A stretch of DNA of 64,000 nt from the NCBI RefSeq assembly GCF_000002995.4, contig NW_025062475.1:7754187-7818186 (forward strand), written 5' to 3'. The translations under genes were made by a program, and so were the position numbers. The stretch is from Brugia malayi. Its lineage: Eukaryota > Nematoda > Chromadorea > Rhabditida > Onchocercidae. Positions 25,089 through 37,090 of this stretch are shown in pieces. How positions within the stretch are numbered: position 1 is the stretch's first letter; each line of letters begins with the position of its first letter. Under the pieces are notes generated by a model. That model searched no databases. It had not been told where the DNA came from and saw only the letters and a program-made list of their open reading frames with translations.

Positions 25089-25961
25089 CTGCAAACTTAC
25101 TTACTTATTGATTATTCACACAGACAACTTATTGTATTAGTCTGCGTGTCATCGACGAACAAGGAATTCATTTTACAAATATCATCACTGGTTTGCCTGA
25201 TTTCATCTCTTTAGCTTTATCCCTCCTAGTTTATGCTAATCAATCAACCATGTTGTAACCAATGGAATGTCAATTACACTGACACATTACCAAAAGTTCG
25301 TCTCAACGATGCAAGCATATCTAAAAGGCTTCTAGATCTTTGTCATCACTTATAAGGGATCCACATAGAGTGGTAGGATGTGTCGAAGAGGGCTAAGAAT
25401 GTTGAAACTACAGCACTTGCAATTATCTAGTCTGCAAAGCAATCATGGTGCTTATTAAATGCTGAGAGGAAAATTTTTAGTTACGGACTTGCCATATTTT
25501 GAAATAATTAATCGTTAACGTTTAATGTGCCGAATGCATAGTTTCATAAATTAATAAAAAACAAATATGAGAAAAAAAAAAAAATCTTATATTTGAGAAG
25601 TTGATAGCATTTTCGCAGGTTTTGAGAGAATAAAATAGGAAGACTAAGTTAGAGAGTAGAGTAGAATAATGAGAGCAATATGCAGCATAATGCTTCTTAA
25701 TACAAACTAACCACTGCAGATGGCGGATTTTCAATTTTCTTCAAATTTCTCTTCTCAATTTTACTTATCACACAGACAATTCAATTTCTTCCAAAGAGCT
25801 ATTTTTAATTTATTTTGGCTTTGGTCTCATCTGTGCTACTTTTCTGCTATTTTTATATTCTATTCTTGTTTCTCCGTTTCAGCTTCTTCAAAATTGTAAT
25901 CAACAATTTTCAATCAAATATTCTAGTAATTTATCATTGCTTCTACATATTAAATATTAAA
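25089..25961. promoter_or_regulatory. Divergent promoter region, K2P channel and small membrane protein (arm copy 1)
   Basis: About 870 bp separate the 5' end of the minus-strand channel gene from the plus-strand membrane-protein gene. No exon was recognised. The region is copied at 39399-40271, so the truncated channel copy kept this whole upstream sequence. Confidence 0.4.
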
Positions 25962-27766
25962 ATGACAATAGGAGAAATCGTAACTGCAATGAATAGATTT
26001 GAGCGGTTGTTTCTAGCGCTCCTGTTATTGCCCAATATTGTAAAAGGTGACGCTGATTGAATTTATATTTTAAAAGCGCTTATCGAGAAGAGATAATCAT
26101 CATCTGAGTTTGATAAATTCATTTAGAAGCACTGATTAGAAGGCTGAGACAACACAACGCAACGTATGAATTTCGTTTCTTTTCACTCAATAATACTCAT
26201 TGAACGAGTTGCGTAAGAAACGATGGATTGTTTTGGGAAACTGACTGGAAGAATGACTCTAACACAAGTGTTTTGAAGAAAAGTTAAATAGTTGCAACAA
26301 TCAAATTGGATTAATCAGAAACGCAAAGATTACTTCAATTCAATTTTAGGAGACATTTCGATAGTGTTTTCTATCTTTCATTCAGCTTATATTTAATTAA
26401 ATTACATGACAGGCCGCTTAAACTTATTTAATGATAGCTTCAGTGTTACATTCTGGTTCAACCACAACGATAATATCTGCGACAACAAAATCAATGCATA
26501 TATCATTATCTGAGGATGAAACTCAAAATACGAACCGAAACAGAGGTGCAATTTAATGATAAATTCAATTCTTGTTATTTTATATTTGAGTTGAAGAAGT
26601 GATACTTCGTTCTGGTTGCTAACTTAATGATATAATTAATGTAAATAGAAAAGTTATTTAAAATTTTACAATAATTTTTAAACTGTTCTAATAATTACAA
26701 AAAAAGTTATTATTTTGGAAATTGCAAAGCAATTGATAATGGATTCAGGAAGTAGGAAGAGGCACATCCACTTTCAACATTCCTTCTAAACCATCCAAAC
26801 AGGTTCTCTCTGTTTCCGTGAACTAAATCGTATTTAGGTATGTATATCCGCTGTGCATCATCTTTTGAGCATTCCATATCCCACTATCATATCTTTATAC
26901 ACATCCTCTTTCTCAAAATTTATCAAAAATTTCAATGCTTTTTATAATTATAATAAACATAATGAAATAAAAAATCCTACATAATATCCTAGATTGAGTT
27001 TAAACAATGAGCAGCACATCAACACCAATTTTTACCCTTATCAAAAGAAAGTAACATAAAATGCTCAAGACCAGTTTTCTCTTTCGTTTTTTTTTGCACG
27101 TAATTAGATTTTTATATCCAATTGTTTTTATGTTGTTTCGATCGTTTACAATATCGATATCAAACAATAATCCTAACTTCGGTTTTAAAGGTTATTAAAG
27201 ACAGTAACAGTTGATAATGCGATATTAATTGTCCACATAAGGATCGCTTTTTTTATTTCTCTTGTCCCTGAAGAAGACTGTAAATGAAGGAAATTTATTG
27301 AGATAAATCAACTTTAGCGTTGTTTAACAAATGATTTTCGTTGGATGAAAAAAAAATTTTTTTTTTTCAAGCCAAAATGACGTTATTACTTCTAATCAGT
27401 GATGCAAATCAGTTAAATCAAACCTGTTTCAGCTTAGTTATTAGTGTTATCTTGCTTGAGTAAAATCTCATTTCAAATAATCTACTCCAATGCTTTTTTT
27501 TCTTATAATTCGTTAATCTTTTCTACTTCAAAAATGGCCAAGCTGCAGGTGCCTTTTATGTTCATAACCCTATATTGCTAGAAACATTCCATTATTTATT
27601 TGCAGCAACACAGCTTTGGTTCTTGCTAACATCGTTGATAGCATCGTTATACGTAACTGCCGTTCTTTTATTTACTTGTTGTTGTAGTCGAATTGCTACT
27701 ACACGATTGTTTGCATTATATTGTCTAGCAAACATTATCATACAACAATGTTTAAATCATTATTGA
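25962..27766 (+). CDS. Small single-pass membrane protein, unknown family (arm copy 1)
   Basis: Three exons (25962-26046, 26444-26545, 27549-27766) join in phase and encode 134 residues. An N-terminal hydrophobic segment (RLFLALLLLPNIVKG) looks like a signal peptide, better placed if translation starts at the second in-frame ATG (25989). A short Ser/Thr-rich segment follows (GSTTTIISATT), then FHYLFAATQLWF, a strong transmembrane helix (LTSLIASLYVTAVLLF), a CCC cluster at its cytoplasmic end and a short tail. The cysteines could be palmitoylated, which is inference. No family was recognised. Exon joins rest on consensus splice sites and phase only. A second, apparently identical gene lies at 37594-39398. 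The gene ends about 500 bp before omega GST on the same strand, a little wide for a typical nematode operon. Confidence 0.55.
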
Positions 27767-28269
27767 TATGGCAAGTGAAATATATGTACATTGTAAAAAT
27801 TGAATTGGATTCAAATAAATAATAAATATTTCAACGAAAAAAAAATTTCAATTTCTAGAATCATCGATAGCTATGCATGTAGAAGATATTATTGATGAGT
27901 TAAAAGATAGAAAAAAGCTAAGAATTAAGAGGAAGATAGCAGTTTTTATACATTTCTATCAAATTAATTGGCATTCTATAATGTTCGTGAGATTACCATT
28001 AATACTGATAATTAATTAGCTTCTGCTCAGAGCCACTACATATCCAAATGTGGAAAGGAATACTAGAGAAGCTTTTTGGAATCTTTTTCTTAACAATTTG
28101 TGTCTACTGATAGCAGATTGTAGTAAATTAATATTTTCAGGATCCTGTGTGTTTCATCAGTCAGTATAACAGTAGCAAGCGAATCAGTTAGATTTGCTTC
28201 AAAATTTCTTCAGCAAGGTTGAATTTTTCACTCAACATAATATCGTTACAGTAAACAAATACTAAAATA
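27767..28269. other. Spacer between the small membrane-protein gene and omega GST (arm copy 1)
   Basis: This is about 500 bp of AT-rich sequence. It contains AATAAA-like hexamers near 27815-27830, shortly after the upstream stop codon. Nothing else was recognised. Confidence 0.35.
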
Positions 28270-29932
28270 ATGACTAAATTGCAACTTCTTACATCTATTT
28301 GCCTGTTTAATGTATTAATATTAGCTAATGCAGTGATATTTCGGGAGTTCCATTATCTGGATGCGCTCAACATTTCTCACAGTTGTGTGAGTGTGAGAAG
28401 ACATCAATATAGAGGATTAATGGAAAATAATAAGTAAAATCAATATTCGAATATAGGTGATCCGGAACCTTCATCAGATTATATCACTCGGATTTATTCG
28501 ATGCGATTTTGTCCATATTGTGACAGAGCTATCATCGCTGCATACAAAAAAGGCATCCAGTTAGTCTCTTGAAATTTAAAAATATGAAATGAATTTATTA
28601 ATATTATTTGCAAACTAAAATTCACAACCCATTATTAAAATTTGTTTCAGATTTGAAGTTCTGAATATTAATCTTCAAAATAAACCCGACTGGTTCCTTT
28701 CAAAGCATCCTGAAGGGACTGTACCGCTTCTAGAACATGATGGCAAGGTTCCTTATGTAATTGAATATTTATATTTATTAAAAATAATACTAAAAACCTA
28801 CTCACTTCATTTCTAGATTATTCCACCTTTTGACTAACAAATAATGTTATTAATGTATTTGTAGAGTATAATTCATTATTTTTTTTAGCCATATTCTTGG
28901 AAGCTATGCGAAAAGCATATTGTGATCAGAGTTAAATGGGACTTATCGGCTACTTTTTATAAAAGTTATAACTATGAAATTGCAGCTAGTACCCGACTCC
29001 CGAGTGATTATAGAATATTTGGATGATGCATTTCCGGAAACAAGCATTTTGCCTAGAGAACCATATCTTCGAGCAAAGCAACGATATGATGCAAATAAAC
29101 TAGACTCGGTACATTAACTAATTTTTACAACCACGCACCCACGATACTCTTTATGATAGATAATATTTATTACAGGTTTGCAGTACAATACAAAAAGTGT
29201 CATATTTGACACAGCTATCTGGCAATATCACAACTCTTGCAACGGAACTTGCCGTGGCTGAGAAATTGCTAGAAACTTCTTTCTATTCAGGTTCCGTTCT
29301 TCCCTGGTTCCTTACTTTTTTCATCCATTTACTTTTGTCCTTTTCTTATGAGCCTTCTTAAATATTTTGGTTTAAAATTTCACTTCATCTCTCCTTCGTT
29401 CACTTATTTATGATTTAAATTGACTTTTAATGTAGGCACAACACCTGGCTTACCAGACATTGTCTTGTATCCGTTCATTCACCGATTGCATGTCATCCGA
29501 CAATTCGTTAGAGACAGTTTCCTTGATGATTATTTCCCGAATCACTTTCCAAAACTTGTAAAATGGTTCATTAGGATGCGAACTATGCCAGAGGTAACCG
29601 TTAATTAAAACTATAGGATGAACTAACAATTTAAAAGAACTGAAAATTTTGGAGTAATAGGATGCACAGGATAATAAAGTATCTTGCAAGCTTTAGCTTG
29701 TTAACATCACAATTTTTTTGAACATTTCAAAAATGGAATTTGGTAAAGACGCAATTATTATCTTTCATTGCAGACCCAAGTAGTTCGAGAACCAGAACAC
29801 CACTTGAAGGCATTCCTGATCAGCAAAGCAAAACAAAATGCTACTGATTTCGATATCCATCTCTCTGGTTCTAACATACCAATTAATCGGAAATTTCTCA
29901 ACGATTCAACCGTTCAATGGCACAACAATTAA
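28270..29932 (+). CDS. Omega-class glutathione S-transferase (arm copy 1)
   Basis: Seven exons (28270-28384, 28457-28559, 28651-28747, 28986-29108, 29176-29290, 29436-29593, 29774-29932) sum to 870 nt and 289 residues. The thioredoxin-like N-domain carries the active-site motif [10 protein letters not shown]; the first Cys is the omega-class catalytic residue, in place of Tyr or Ser. It also has [15 protein letters not shown] (cis-Pro loop) and [11 protein letters not shown]. The helical C-domain has [17 protein letters not shown] and [18 protein letters not shown]. Omega GSTs are glutathione-dependent thioltransferases and dehydroascorbate reductases active in stress responses. The first exon adds a hydrophobic leader ([16 protein letters not shown]) that may be a secretory signal. 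Its donor is uncertain, because several gt sites between 28378 and 28394 keep phase. The usual ES that contacts glutathione reads DS here. An identical copy lies at 35428-37090. Confidence 0.93.
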
Positions 29933-31437
29933 ATCTAAACATTAAATGCAGAAAACCAAAACAAAGAGTAACTAATGTAAAGAGTATCATTGCGGACGGA
30001 GAAGCTAATTATTTCTATCTCCATCTTCTCTTTTTCATTTTTTTAATATGCGAAATATTTGGTGCATCCATTGAACACTTATTTATATCAGGAACTGAAA
30101 TCATAAATAATAAAGGTATGACAACAAGATTGCCATCAAAACCTTTAATGTATGATCAGTAGCTAAAATCGAATTCCATATTTGTATATATTTTGCCTTT
30201 GTCCACAAAGAAGCGTACTTGATACGAGATTTTAATCAGCGCTGGAGTTGGTGAAGTGCCAAACTTGGAAGCAAAACAAGTATTGGAAAAAATATTCTAC
30301 TCCTTACTTTCTCAGGAATGAAGATTAAAACAAATAGCTAAAGAAGTACCATGATCGTATAATCCAAAAGATTGAAAACTTTCATTGTAAATACAAGCAA
30401 GTAATGAATATATTAAAATCGATTATGAAGGAAGGGAAGAATACAAAAAGTGCACTCAACCTCCCCATTCCTGTAAAAGTTTGGCAGCAAATATCATTAT
30501 TTTACAAAATACAGGAAATCTGAGCATAATATTGCCGTACGCAATTTCAAGTCACGCCAGTTGCAAGATTCAATCTATCACCTTCCTAAAATAATATTTG
30601 TATTCGACTATTTAAAAAAGTATCCATTATGGGAGAGCAAATAAATCGTGTTCGTATCATATTTCAAATCCGAAAGATTCACTTAAAGAATAATCTTGGC
30701 ACGTTATAATATTGTCCGTTGTCTTTTCAGAATTCTCTGAACCATACCGGAACTATTGTCCTGTATTTCTTGTAACAATAATAGCAAATTAACTTAGGGA
30801 GGAAGAGAGGGAGAGAGAGATTTGAAGAGATAGTACTGAAGTTGTAATGAAGAAAACAGGTTGCTAACAGTTTTGGCTAGCAATCGTGATAGCAGATGAA
30901 AGAGTTCTATTTGGTGAGACGGAAGAGTTAGAAATTGCGAGAAAAGGTGTTAGAAGGGACTGGGAACTCTCTTCTCTTCCTCCCTTACTATTTTGATGTC
31001 TTTAAAACGAGAAGGAAGTTGTAAGGTGTGCAGTTCAACTGCAGGAGACAAATAAGGTCCCGCAGTGGCTTTTAGATCTCGGTACTTTCCGGCGCTTAAG
31101 CTAATAGAAACATTTCGGCCGAGTGCTTAGGGAACTCTTCTTCTTTTCGTTACTCCACTTGCGCTAGTAGTTACATGGGTCTGGGTAACGAAGTGATGAA
31201 TCTAGAGGTTGAAATTGATGAAGAATAACGACTAATATAAAGATCTAAAAGATTGTGTACTCTTATCTCCAAATCTTTTGTGATTGAGATGACAAACCCG
31301 CATTGTGCAAATTGTCATCTTATAGAAAGTCTGGAAATGTTGGCAGTGAAATACTATAGTATGTGCAAATCCGGATTCTGTTTTCAATTCTTCATTACAT
31401 TTGCAGGTATCATAGGTGTGCAGGACCTGACAGCTCG
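29933..31437. other. Intergenic region spanning the inner left breakpoint, with the DNJ-10 promoter
   Basis: From 29933 to 30479 this belongs to the left arm (GST 3' flank); from 30480 it is unique spacer. A purine-rich GGAAGAGAGGGAGAGAGAGA tract lies at about 30798-30818. The region 31000-31200 is less AT-rich and probably holds the DNJ-10 promoter. The frame at 29917-30162 overlaps the last GST exon in another frame and continues past it; it is not considered a gene. No RNA gene was recognised. Confidence 0.45.
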
Positions 31438-34400
31438 ATGCTTCCTGCAGGTCGAAGTCTGTGCCGACTAGTCACTCATTGCTTAATCCATCATCATGCA
31501 CCTGTTCATTGTGCAGCGATGGTCACAAGTGAATGATTTATAAATTTTAACATACATACTACTAATTTGGATATAGATTAGAATATTTGTTTAATTATTG
31601 ATTTTCAGATGGGCAATGGAATATTTTGAGGAAGCAAACAGTTGGAATTCACACGAGTAGTATTAGGTACAAAAGGGACTATTATGAGATTTTGGGCTTG
31701 AAGAAGGGAGCCTCGACAAAGGATATCAAAAAAGCATACTACAAGGTTTACGATGTTTACTAATGTTTCAGATTTGTGTATTCTTGGCAGTACTGCAGTA
31801 TGTTATCAAATAGAAGTGTTTTTGAGAAAGGGAATTGTTGCATTTTTTCAGCTAGCCAAACAGTACCATCCGGATGTAAATAAAAGCAAAGATGCTAATG
31901 CTCGATTTCAAGAGGTGTCTGAAGCTTATGAGGTTAGTGTAAAGAATCATTTTGCATGCTCCAGTAGTTACAAATCGTGTCTAGGCTAAGGAAGTCAAAA
32001 GTTATATTTGAGATTGTTGAATAGATTTTATTTCGGTCCAGTTTGGATCTGAAGTCTTTTGAGGTGCTTAGTGATGATCAGAAACGTGCTCAGTACGATC
32101 AGTTTGGCGCAGATCCATTCCAACAGCGTCAGACTGCTGGGGCAGCAAGTTACGATGCAGGTGGCTGGCAATACCAATCAACAATCGATCCAGAAGAATT
32201 ATTTAAGAAAATGTTCGGTAAGGATTTGTAAAGTATGGGCGCCATTTATGCAGGATATCTCAATCAGACATTAAGTCATTCTGATTTTGGTGGAATCTAG
32301 AAGCTTGATTGCGTAATCTTCTTTCCTATTAATTGTTGTTGGTTACTAATAATTAATTGAGGCTATGTGATTGCATTTTCAGGGGGGCGAAGTCCATTTT
32401 CCAATTTCACAAGTAGTTTCAGCGATTTTGCTGATTCGGCAGATGGCTTTGAATCATCAGAGCAGCATGTTTTGAACATATCATTCGAAGATGCAGCTCG
32501 CGGAGCTCAGAAATCTTTGAATATAAATGCTGTGGACGATTGTCCAGCATGTTTTGGAAAAGGAGTTCAACCGGGTTATAAAAAGGTTTTGCCTTATTTG
32601 TTACCATTTATATTCTTTTTTTCAAGTTAAGTTTACTTTTGGTATTGACGACCATTCCTTGACGAAATTGGTGTGATTTGAGGTGGGAAATCAATGTGGT
32701 TCATTCTAGTAAACATTCATGTAAACGGTAGTTGTAATTTTTTTAGAACTACGGACTGATCACTTAGTGCAAAATACACGTCCCTTATTTACAGGTTTCT
32801 TGTCCATATTGTAATGGGACAGGTTACGTCACGCAACAGATGGGTGGATTTTATATGCAGTCCACTTGTGGGCGTTGTCGGGGGACGGGTTCTTACAATA
32901 AAAATCCATGTTTACAATGCGAAGGACATGGTCGAACAGTTCAACGGCGTGCTGTAACTGTTAATGTACCAGCTGGAATAAATGATGGTGAAACTGTTCG
33001 GATGCCTGTAGGGAAGGTCCGTTTTGAAGATTTTTGTCGAAAAACATCTTATGAATAAACTCGTGCATTATGTCATTACTTATATTCATGATTTTTTTTT
33101 TTTCAGTCAACTGTTTTTATTACGTTCAAAGTGGCTCCGTCATCACGTTTCCGTCGTGATAAGTATGACATTCATTGTGATGTTGAAATATCTGTTGCAC
33201 AAGCGATTCTTGGAGGCACCGTCAAAGTACTTCATTTTTTCCTTTTTGCAAAATATACTGAAGGCTATTATTTGAGAGAAGTTAAGAGAAAGAAAAAAGA
33301 GAAACGGAGTTGTGAAACATAAAAAATAAGTAATGTAGTATGACATGATTCAAAGAGTGGCAAAAAATTCCCATTGCATTTGGTTGATTTCATGAATTAT
33401 GTAGTAGGCCCTAGTTTTGGAACAAGTTGAGAGTGAGTGATTATATTTTTCATGATCTTGAGGAAATAGAAAAACATGCCAACTGCTGTGGTTCAATAAC
33501 AAAATAATATTGTGAATGGTTAGAATTGGGTACATGAAAAAAGAAAAGGAGAATCCCATTTTATTCCAAGACCATGAGTTAATTTTAGAGAACAAGTTTA
33601 ATTTCGACGCTTTCCTTAGTGTGCTTTTACTTGTTGAATCCTGCATTCGTACTGGGGCTGGATTGAGATATTCAGATTCAGCCATTTTCGATTGCCACCG
33701 AGTTTTGTTTAACTACTTTTGGTATATATATACGTACTGTATTTTATCATGGTTAAATTGTATAGGTACCTGGGATAAAGGAAGACACATATATACAAAT
33801 ACCATCGGGAACTGCATCACATACAAAAATGCGTTTAACGGGTAAAGGAATAAAAAAGTTGAATTATGCAGGATATGGAGACCAGTATATAAATATCAAG
33901 GTGAAAGTACCAAAGTAAGTGATTTTTAGTTTTACAAAACATTAGCAATATCTTGAAATCACTGTTTATTTTTAAGGTAGTTATAAATGAAATGATTGAA
34001 AACAGTTGGTAGTGAGTTGCTTAAATATCTGACGAGATTTGTATTGAGCTTTTGCAGGTGAGCTTCGCAGTGATTTATAAGAAATCGATGGATTATTTAT
34101 TGAGATTTCACTTAATAAAATTTTTTTTTCAGGCTTTTAACAGACAAACAAAAAGCACTGATACAAGCTTGGGCTGAGCTGGAAACTGACACTCCAGGTA
34201 CGATACAAGGAGTAAGCAGTACTATTGAAGGTAAGCTCTCCCTACCATTTTTTTTAATGAGGTAACTCTGTGTCATTTAATTTCTTATAACTGTGTTTAA
34301 TTATTCGATTTTTTAAATCTGCTGTGACAAGCCACCAAATGATTATTCCTTCCCTGCTTAATTGATTATGGATGGCGAAGCCGTATTTTTTAAGTAATGA

Positions 34401-34576
34401 AAAATTACCTCTCCGTTTTGACTTCTCTTCTTTTAGACAATGAAAGAAAAAAAGGTGAAAATGGGGCGACAATAGTGGATGATAATGATGAAGGAAAGAG
34501 AAGTCAAAACGGAGAAGAAGAGAGGTATAACAATGAGACGTTTTTAAAGCGATTGAAAACGAAAATTTTTGGATAG
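31438..34576 (+). CDS. dnj-10: Mitochondrial DnaJ homolog (TID1/DNAJA3, DNJ-10 type)
   Basis: Ten exons (31438-31528, 31609-31745, 31852-31932, 32064-32217, 32383-32585, 32795-33016, 33107-33226, 33766-33914, 34133-34230, 34437-34576) total 1395 nt and 464 residues. The N-terminus is a mitochondrial presequence rich in Arg and His and free of acids (MLPAGRSLCRLVTHC), ending near GIHTSS. The J domain follows (DYYEILGL, HPD as KQYHPDVNK, AQYDQFG), then a Gly/Phe-rich region. Four CxxCxGxG zinc motifs come next (CPACFGKG, CPYCNGTG, CGRCRGTG, CLQCEGHG), then the substrate-binding domain (DYDIHCDVEISV-like, LTGKGIKKL). The acidic tail ends FLKRLKTKIFG, like the FLSKLKKMF end of one human TID1 isoform. 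The protein activates mitochondrial Hsp70. It is the only gene in the single-copy spacer of the inverted duplication. Exon 4 uses an unusual ttttgag acceptor, since the upstream AG gives a stop. Confidence 0.96.
34411..34514 (+). repeat. dnj-10: 18-bp inverted repeat spanning the last-exon acceptor of dnj-10
   Basis: The sequence at 34411-34428 (ctccgttttgacttctct) is the exact reverse complement of 34497-34514. The left copy lies in the pyrimidine tract of the acceptor at 34436; the right copy lies inside the coding exon. In the pre-mRNA the two would form an 18-bp stem that loops out the acceptor and 60 nt of the exon. Confidence 0.75.
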
Positions 34577-34688
34577 GATGAGTTTGGAAGGTAGGCTACT
34601 GAATTTCTTGATAAAAGATCTAGTCTTGAGTAACGTTTATTAAGTACGTTTTCCAAGTTCATGAATAGTAAATGTCATTTATTTTCAG

Positions 34689-34786
34689 ATCAAAAAATAG
34701 TCGATGATGAGACTGGCTATAATTCAAAAATAAGAGAAATTCTGAGGAATTCGAAGAGTAAATATTCATCTCATTCGAACAGTTAG
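34689..34786 (+). other. dnj-10: Alternative 3'-terminal coding exon of dnj-10
   Basis: After a good ttttcag acceptor at 34688, this stretch is open in the phase left by exon 9 (ending 34230). It would replace the tail by DQKIVDDETGYNSKIREIL and a Ser/Lys-rich end, with TAG at 34784-34786. The resulting protein has 450 residues instead of 464. Human TID1 also has long and short isoforms with different C-termini. The main exon (34437-34576) has its own stop, so the two exons are mutually exclusive. Support is phase, acceptor and parallel only. Confidence 0.45.
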
Positions 34787-35427
34787 GATAACGATGATAG
34801 TGATAATGATGACCATCTCTTCAAGAAAGAAAAAAGTTGTTTTGTAAAATGATTTTATTTGCTGCTAAATTGAAAAACATCTTTTACAGGAATGGGGAGG
34901 TTGAGTGCACTTTTTGTATTCTTCCCTTCCTTCATAATCGATTTTAATATATTCATTACTTGCTTGTATTTACAATGAAAGTTTTCAATCTTTTGGATTA
35001 TACGATCATGGTACTTCTTTAGCTATTTGTTTTAATCTTCATTCCTGAGAAAGTAAGGAGTAGAATATTTTTTCCAATACTTGTTTTGCTTCCAAGTTTG
35101 GCACTTCACCAACTCCAGCGCTGATTAAAATCTCGTATCAAGTACGCTTCTTTGTGGACAAAGGCAAAATATATACAAATATGGAATTCGATTTTAGCTA
35201 CTGATCATACATTAAAGGTTTTGATGGCAATCTTGTTGTCATACCTTTATTATTTATGATTTCAGTTCCTGATATAAATAAGTGTTCAATGGATGCACCA
35301 AATATTTCGCATATTAAAAAAATGAAAAAGAGAAGATGGAGATAGAAATAATTAGCTTCTCCGTCCGCAATGATACTCTTTACATTAGTTACTCTTTGTT
35401 TTGGTTTTCTGCATTTAATGTTTAGAT

Positions 35428-37090
35428 TTAATTGTTGTGCCATTGAACGGTTGAATCGTTGAGAAATTTCCGATTAATTGGTATGTTAGAACCAGAGAGA
35501 TGGATATCGAAATCAGTAGCATTTTGTTTTGCTTTGCTGATCAGGAATGCCTTCAAGTGGTGTTCTGGTTCTCGAACTACTTGGGTCTGCAATGAAAGAT
35601 AATAATTGCGTCTTTACCAAATTCCATTTTTGAAATGTTCAAAAAAATTGTGATGTTAACAAGCTAAAGCTTGCAAGATACTTTATTATCCTGTGCATCC
35701 TATTACTCCAAAATTTTCAGTTCTTTTAAATTGTTAGTTCATCCTATAGTTTTAATTAACGGTTACCTCTGGCATAGTTCGCATCCTAATGAACCATTTT
35801 ACAAGTTTTGGAAAGTGATTCGGGAAATAATCATCAAGGAAACTGTCTCTAACGAATTGTCGGATGACATGCAATCGGTGAATGAACGGATACAAGACAA
35901 TGTCTGGTAAGCCAGGTGTTGTGCCTACATTAAAAGTCAATTTAAATCATAAATAAGTGAACGAAGGAGAGATGAAGTGAAATTTTAAACCAAAATATTT
36001 AAGAAGGCTCATAAGAAAAGGACAAAAGTAAATGGATGAAAAAAGTAAGGAACCAGGGAAGAACGGAACCTGAATAGAAAGAAGTTTCTAGCAATTTCTC
36101 AGCCACGGCAAGTTCCGTTGCAAGAGTTGTGATATTGCCAGATAGCTGTGTCAAATATGACACTTTTTGTATTGTACTGCAAACCTGTAATAAATATTAT
36201 CTATCATAAAGAGTATCGTGGGTGCGTGGTTGTAAAAATTAGTTAATGTACCGAGTCTAGTTTATTTGCATCATATCGTTGCTTTGCTCGAAGATATGGT
36301 TCTCTAGGCAAAATGCTTGTTTCCGGAAATGCATCATCCAAATATTCTATAATCACTCGGGAGTCGGGTACTAGCTGCAATTTCATAGTTATAACTTTTA
36401 TAAAAAGTAGCCGATAAGTCCCATTTAACTCTGATCACAATATGCTTTTCGCATAGCTTCCAAGAATATGGCTAAAAAAAATAATGAATTATACTCTACA
36501 AATACATTAATAACATTATTTGTTAGTCAAAAGGTGGAATAATCTAGAAATGAAGTGAGTAGGTTTTTAGTATTATTTTTAATAAATATAAATATTCAAT
36601 TACATAAGGAACCTTGCCATCATGTTCTAGAAGCGGTACAGTCCCTTCAGGATGCTTTGAAAGGAACCAGTCGGGTTTATTTTGAAGATTAATATTCAGA
36701 ACTTCAAATCTGAAACAAATTTTAATAATGGGTTGTGAATTTTAGTTTGCAAATAATATTAATAAATTCATTTCATATTTTTAAATTTCAAGAGACTAAC
36801 TGGATGCCTTTTTTGTATGCAGCGATGATAGCTCTGTCACAATATGGACAAAATCGCATCGAATAAATCCGAGTGATATAATCTGATGAAGGTTCCGGAT
36901 CACCTATATTCGAATATTGATTTTACTTATTATTTTCCATTAATCCTCTATATTGATGTCTTCTCACACTCACACAACTGTGAGAAATGTTGAGCGCATC
37001 CAGATAATGGAACTCCCGAAATATCACTGCATTAGCTAATATTAATACATTAAACAGGCAAATAGATGTAAGAAGTTGCAATTTAGTCAT
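35428..37090 (-). CDS. Omega-class glutathione S-transferase (arm copy 2)
   Basis: This is the mirror copy of the gene at 28270-29932, with exons at 37090-36976, 36903-36801, 36709-36613, 36374-36252, 36184-36070, 35924-35767 and 35586-35428. All splice sites, the CPYC active site and the stop codon are preserved. The translated exons compared are identical to copy 1, so the gene is predicted to be functional. The two GST genes point toward each other across the dnj-10 spacer, with their stop codons about 5.5 kb apart. If real, the haploid genome carries two identical omega GST genes here. Confidence 0.9.

Larger units (their letters stand above)
22589..30479 (+). repeat. Left arm of a 7.9-kb inverted duplication
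   Basis: This segment equals the reverse complement of 34881-42771, with coordinates obeying x + y = 65360 from end to end. Outer boundary: 22589 pairs with 42771, and identity stops at 22588/42772. Inner boundary: 30479 pairs with 34881, and identity stops at 30480/34880. Every stretch compared is identical, including a run of 13 A at 25572-25584, the adjoining A9/T11 runs near 27348-27367, and a 9-A run near 24674. The arm contains K2P exons 1-2 (minus strand), a small membrane-protein gene and an omega GST (both plus strand). No transposase or terminal target duplication was seen. This arm is taken as the original because the K2P gene is complete only here. Confidence 0.93.

Noticed and set aside
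29917..30162. 81-codon frame at the 3' end of GST copy 1 (and its mirror)
   Set aside because: It overlaps the last GST exon in another frame and extends into 3' flank. No splice or family support.
34437..34523. Splicing from 34523 into the exon at 34689
   Set aside because: The gtataa donor at 34524 would join in a phase that stops after a few codons. Reading on to 34576 gives the conserved TID1 tail.
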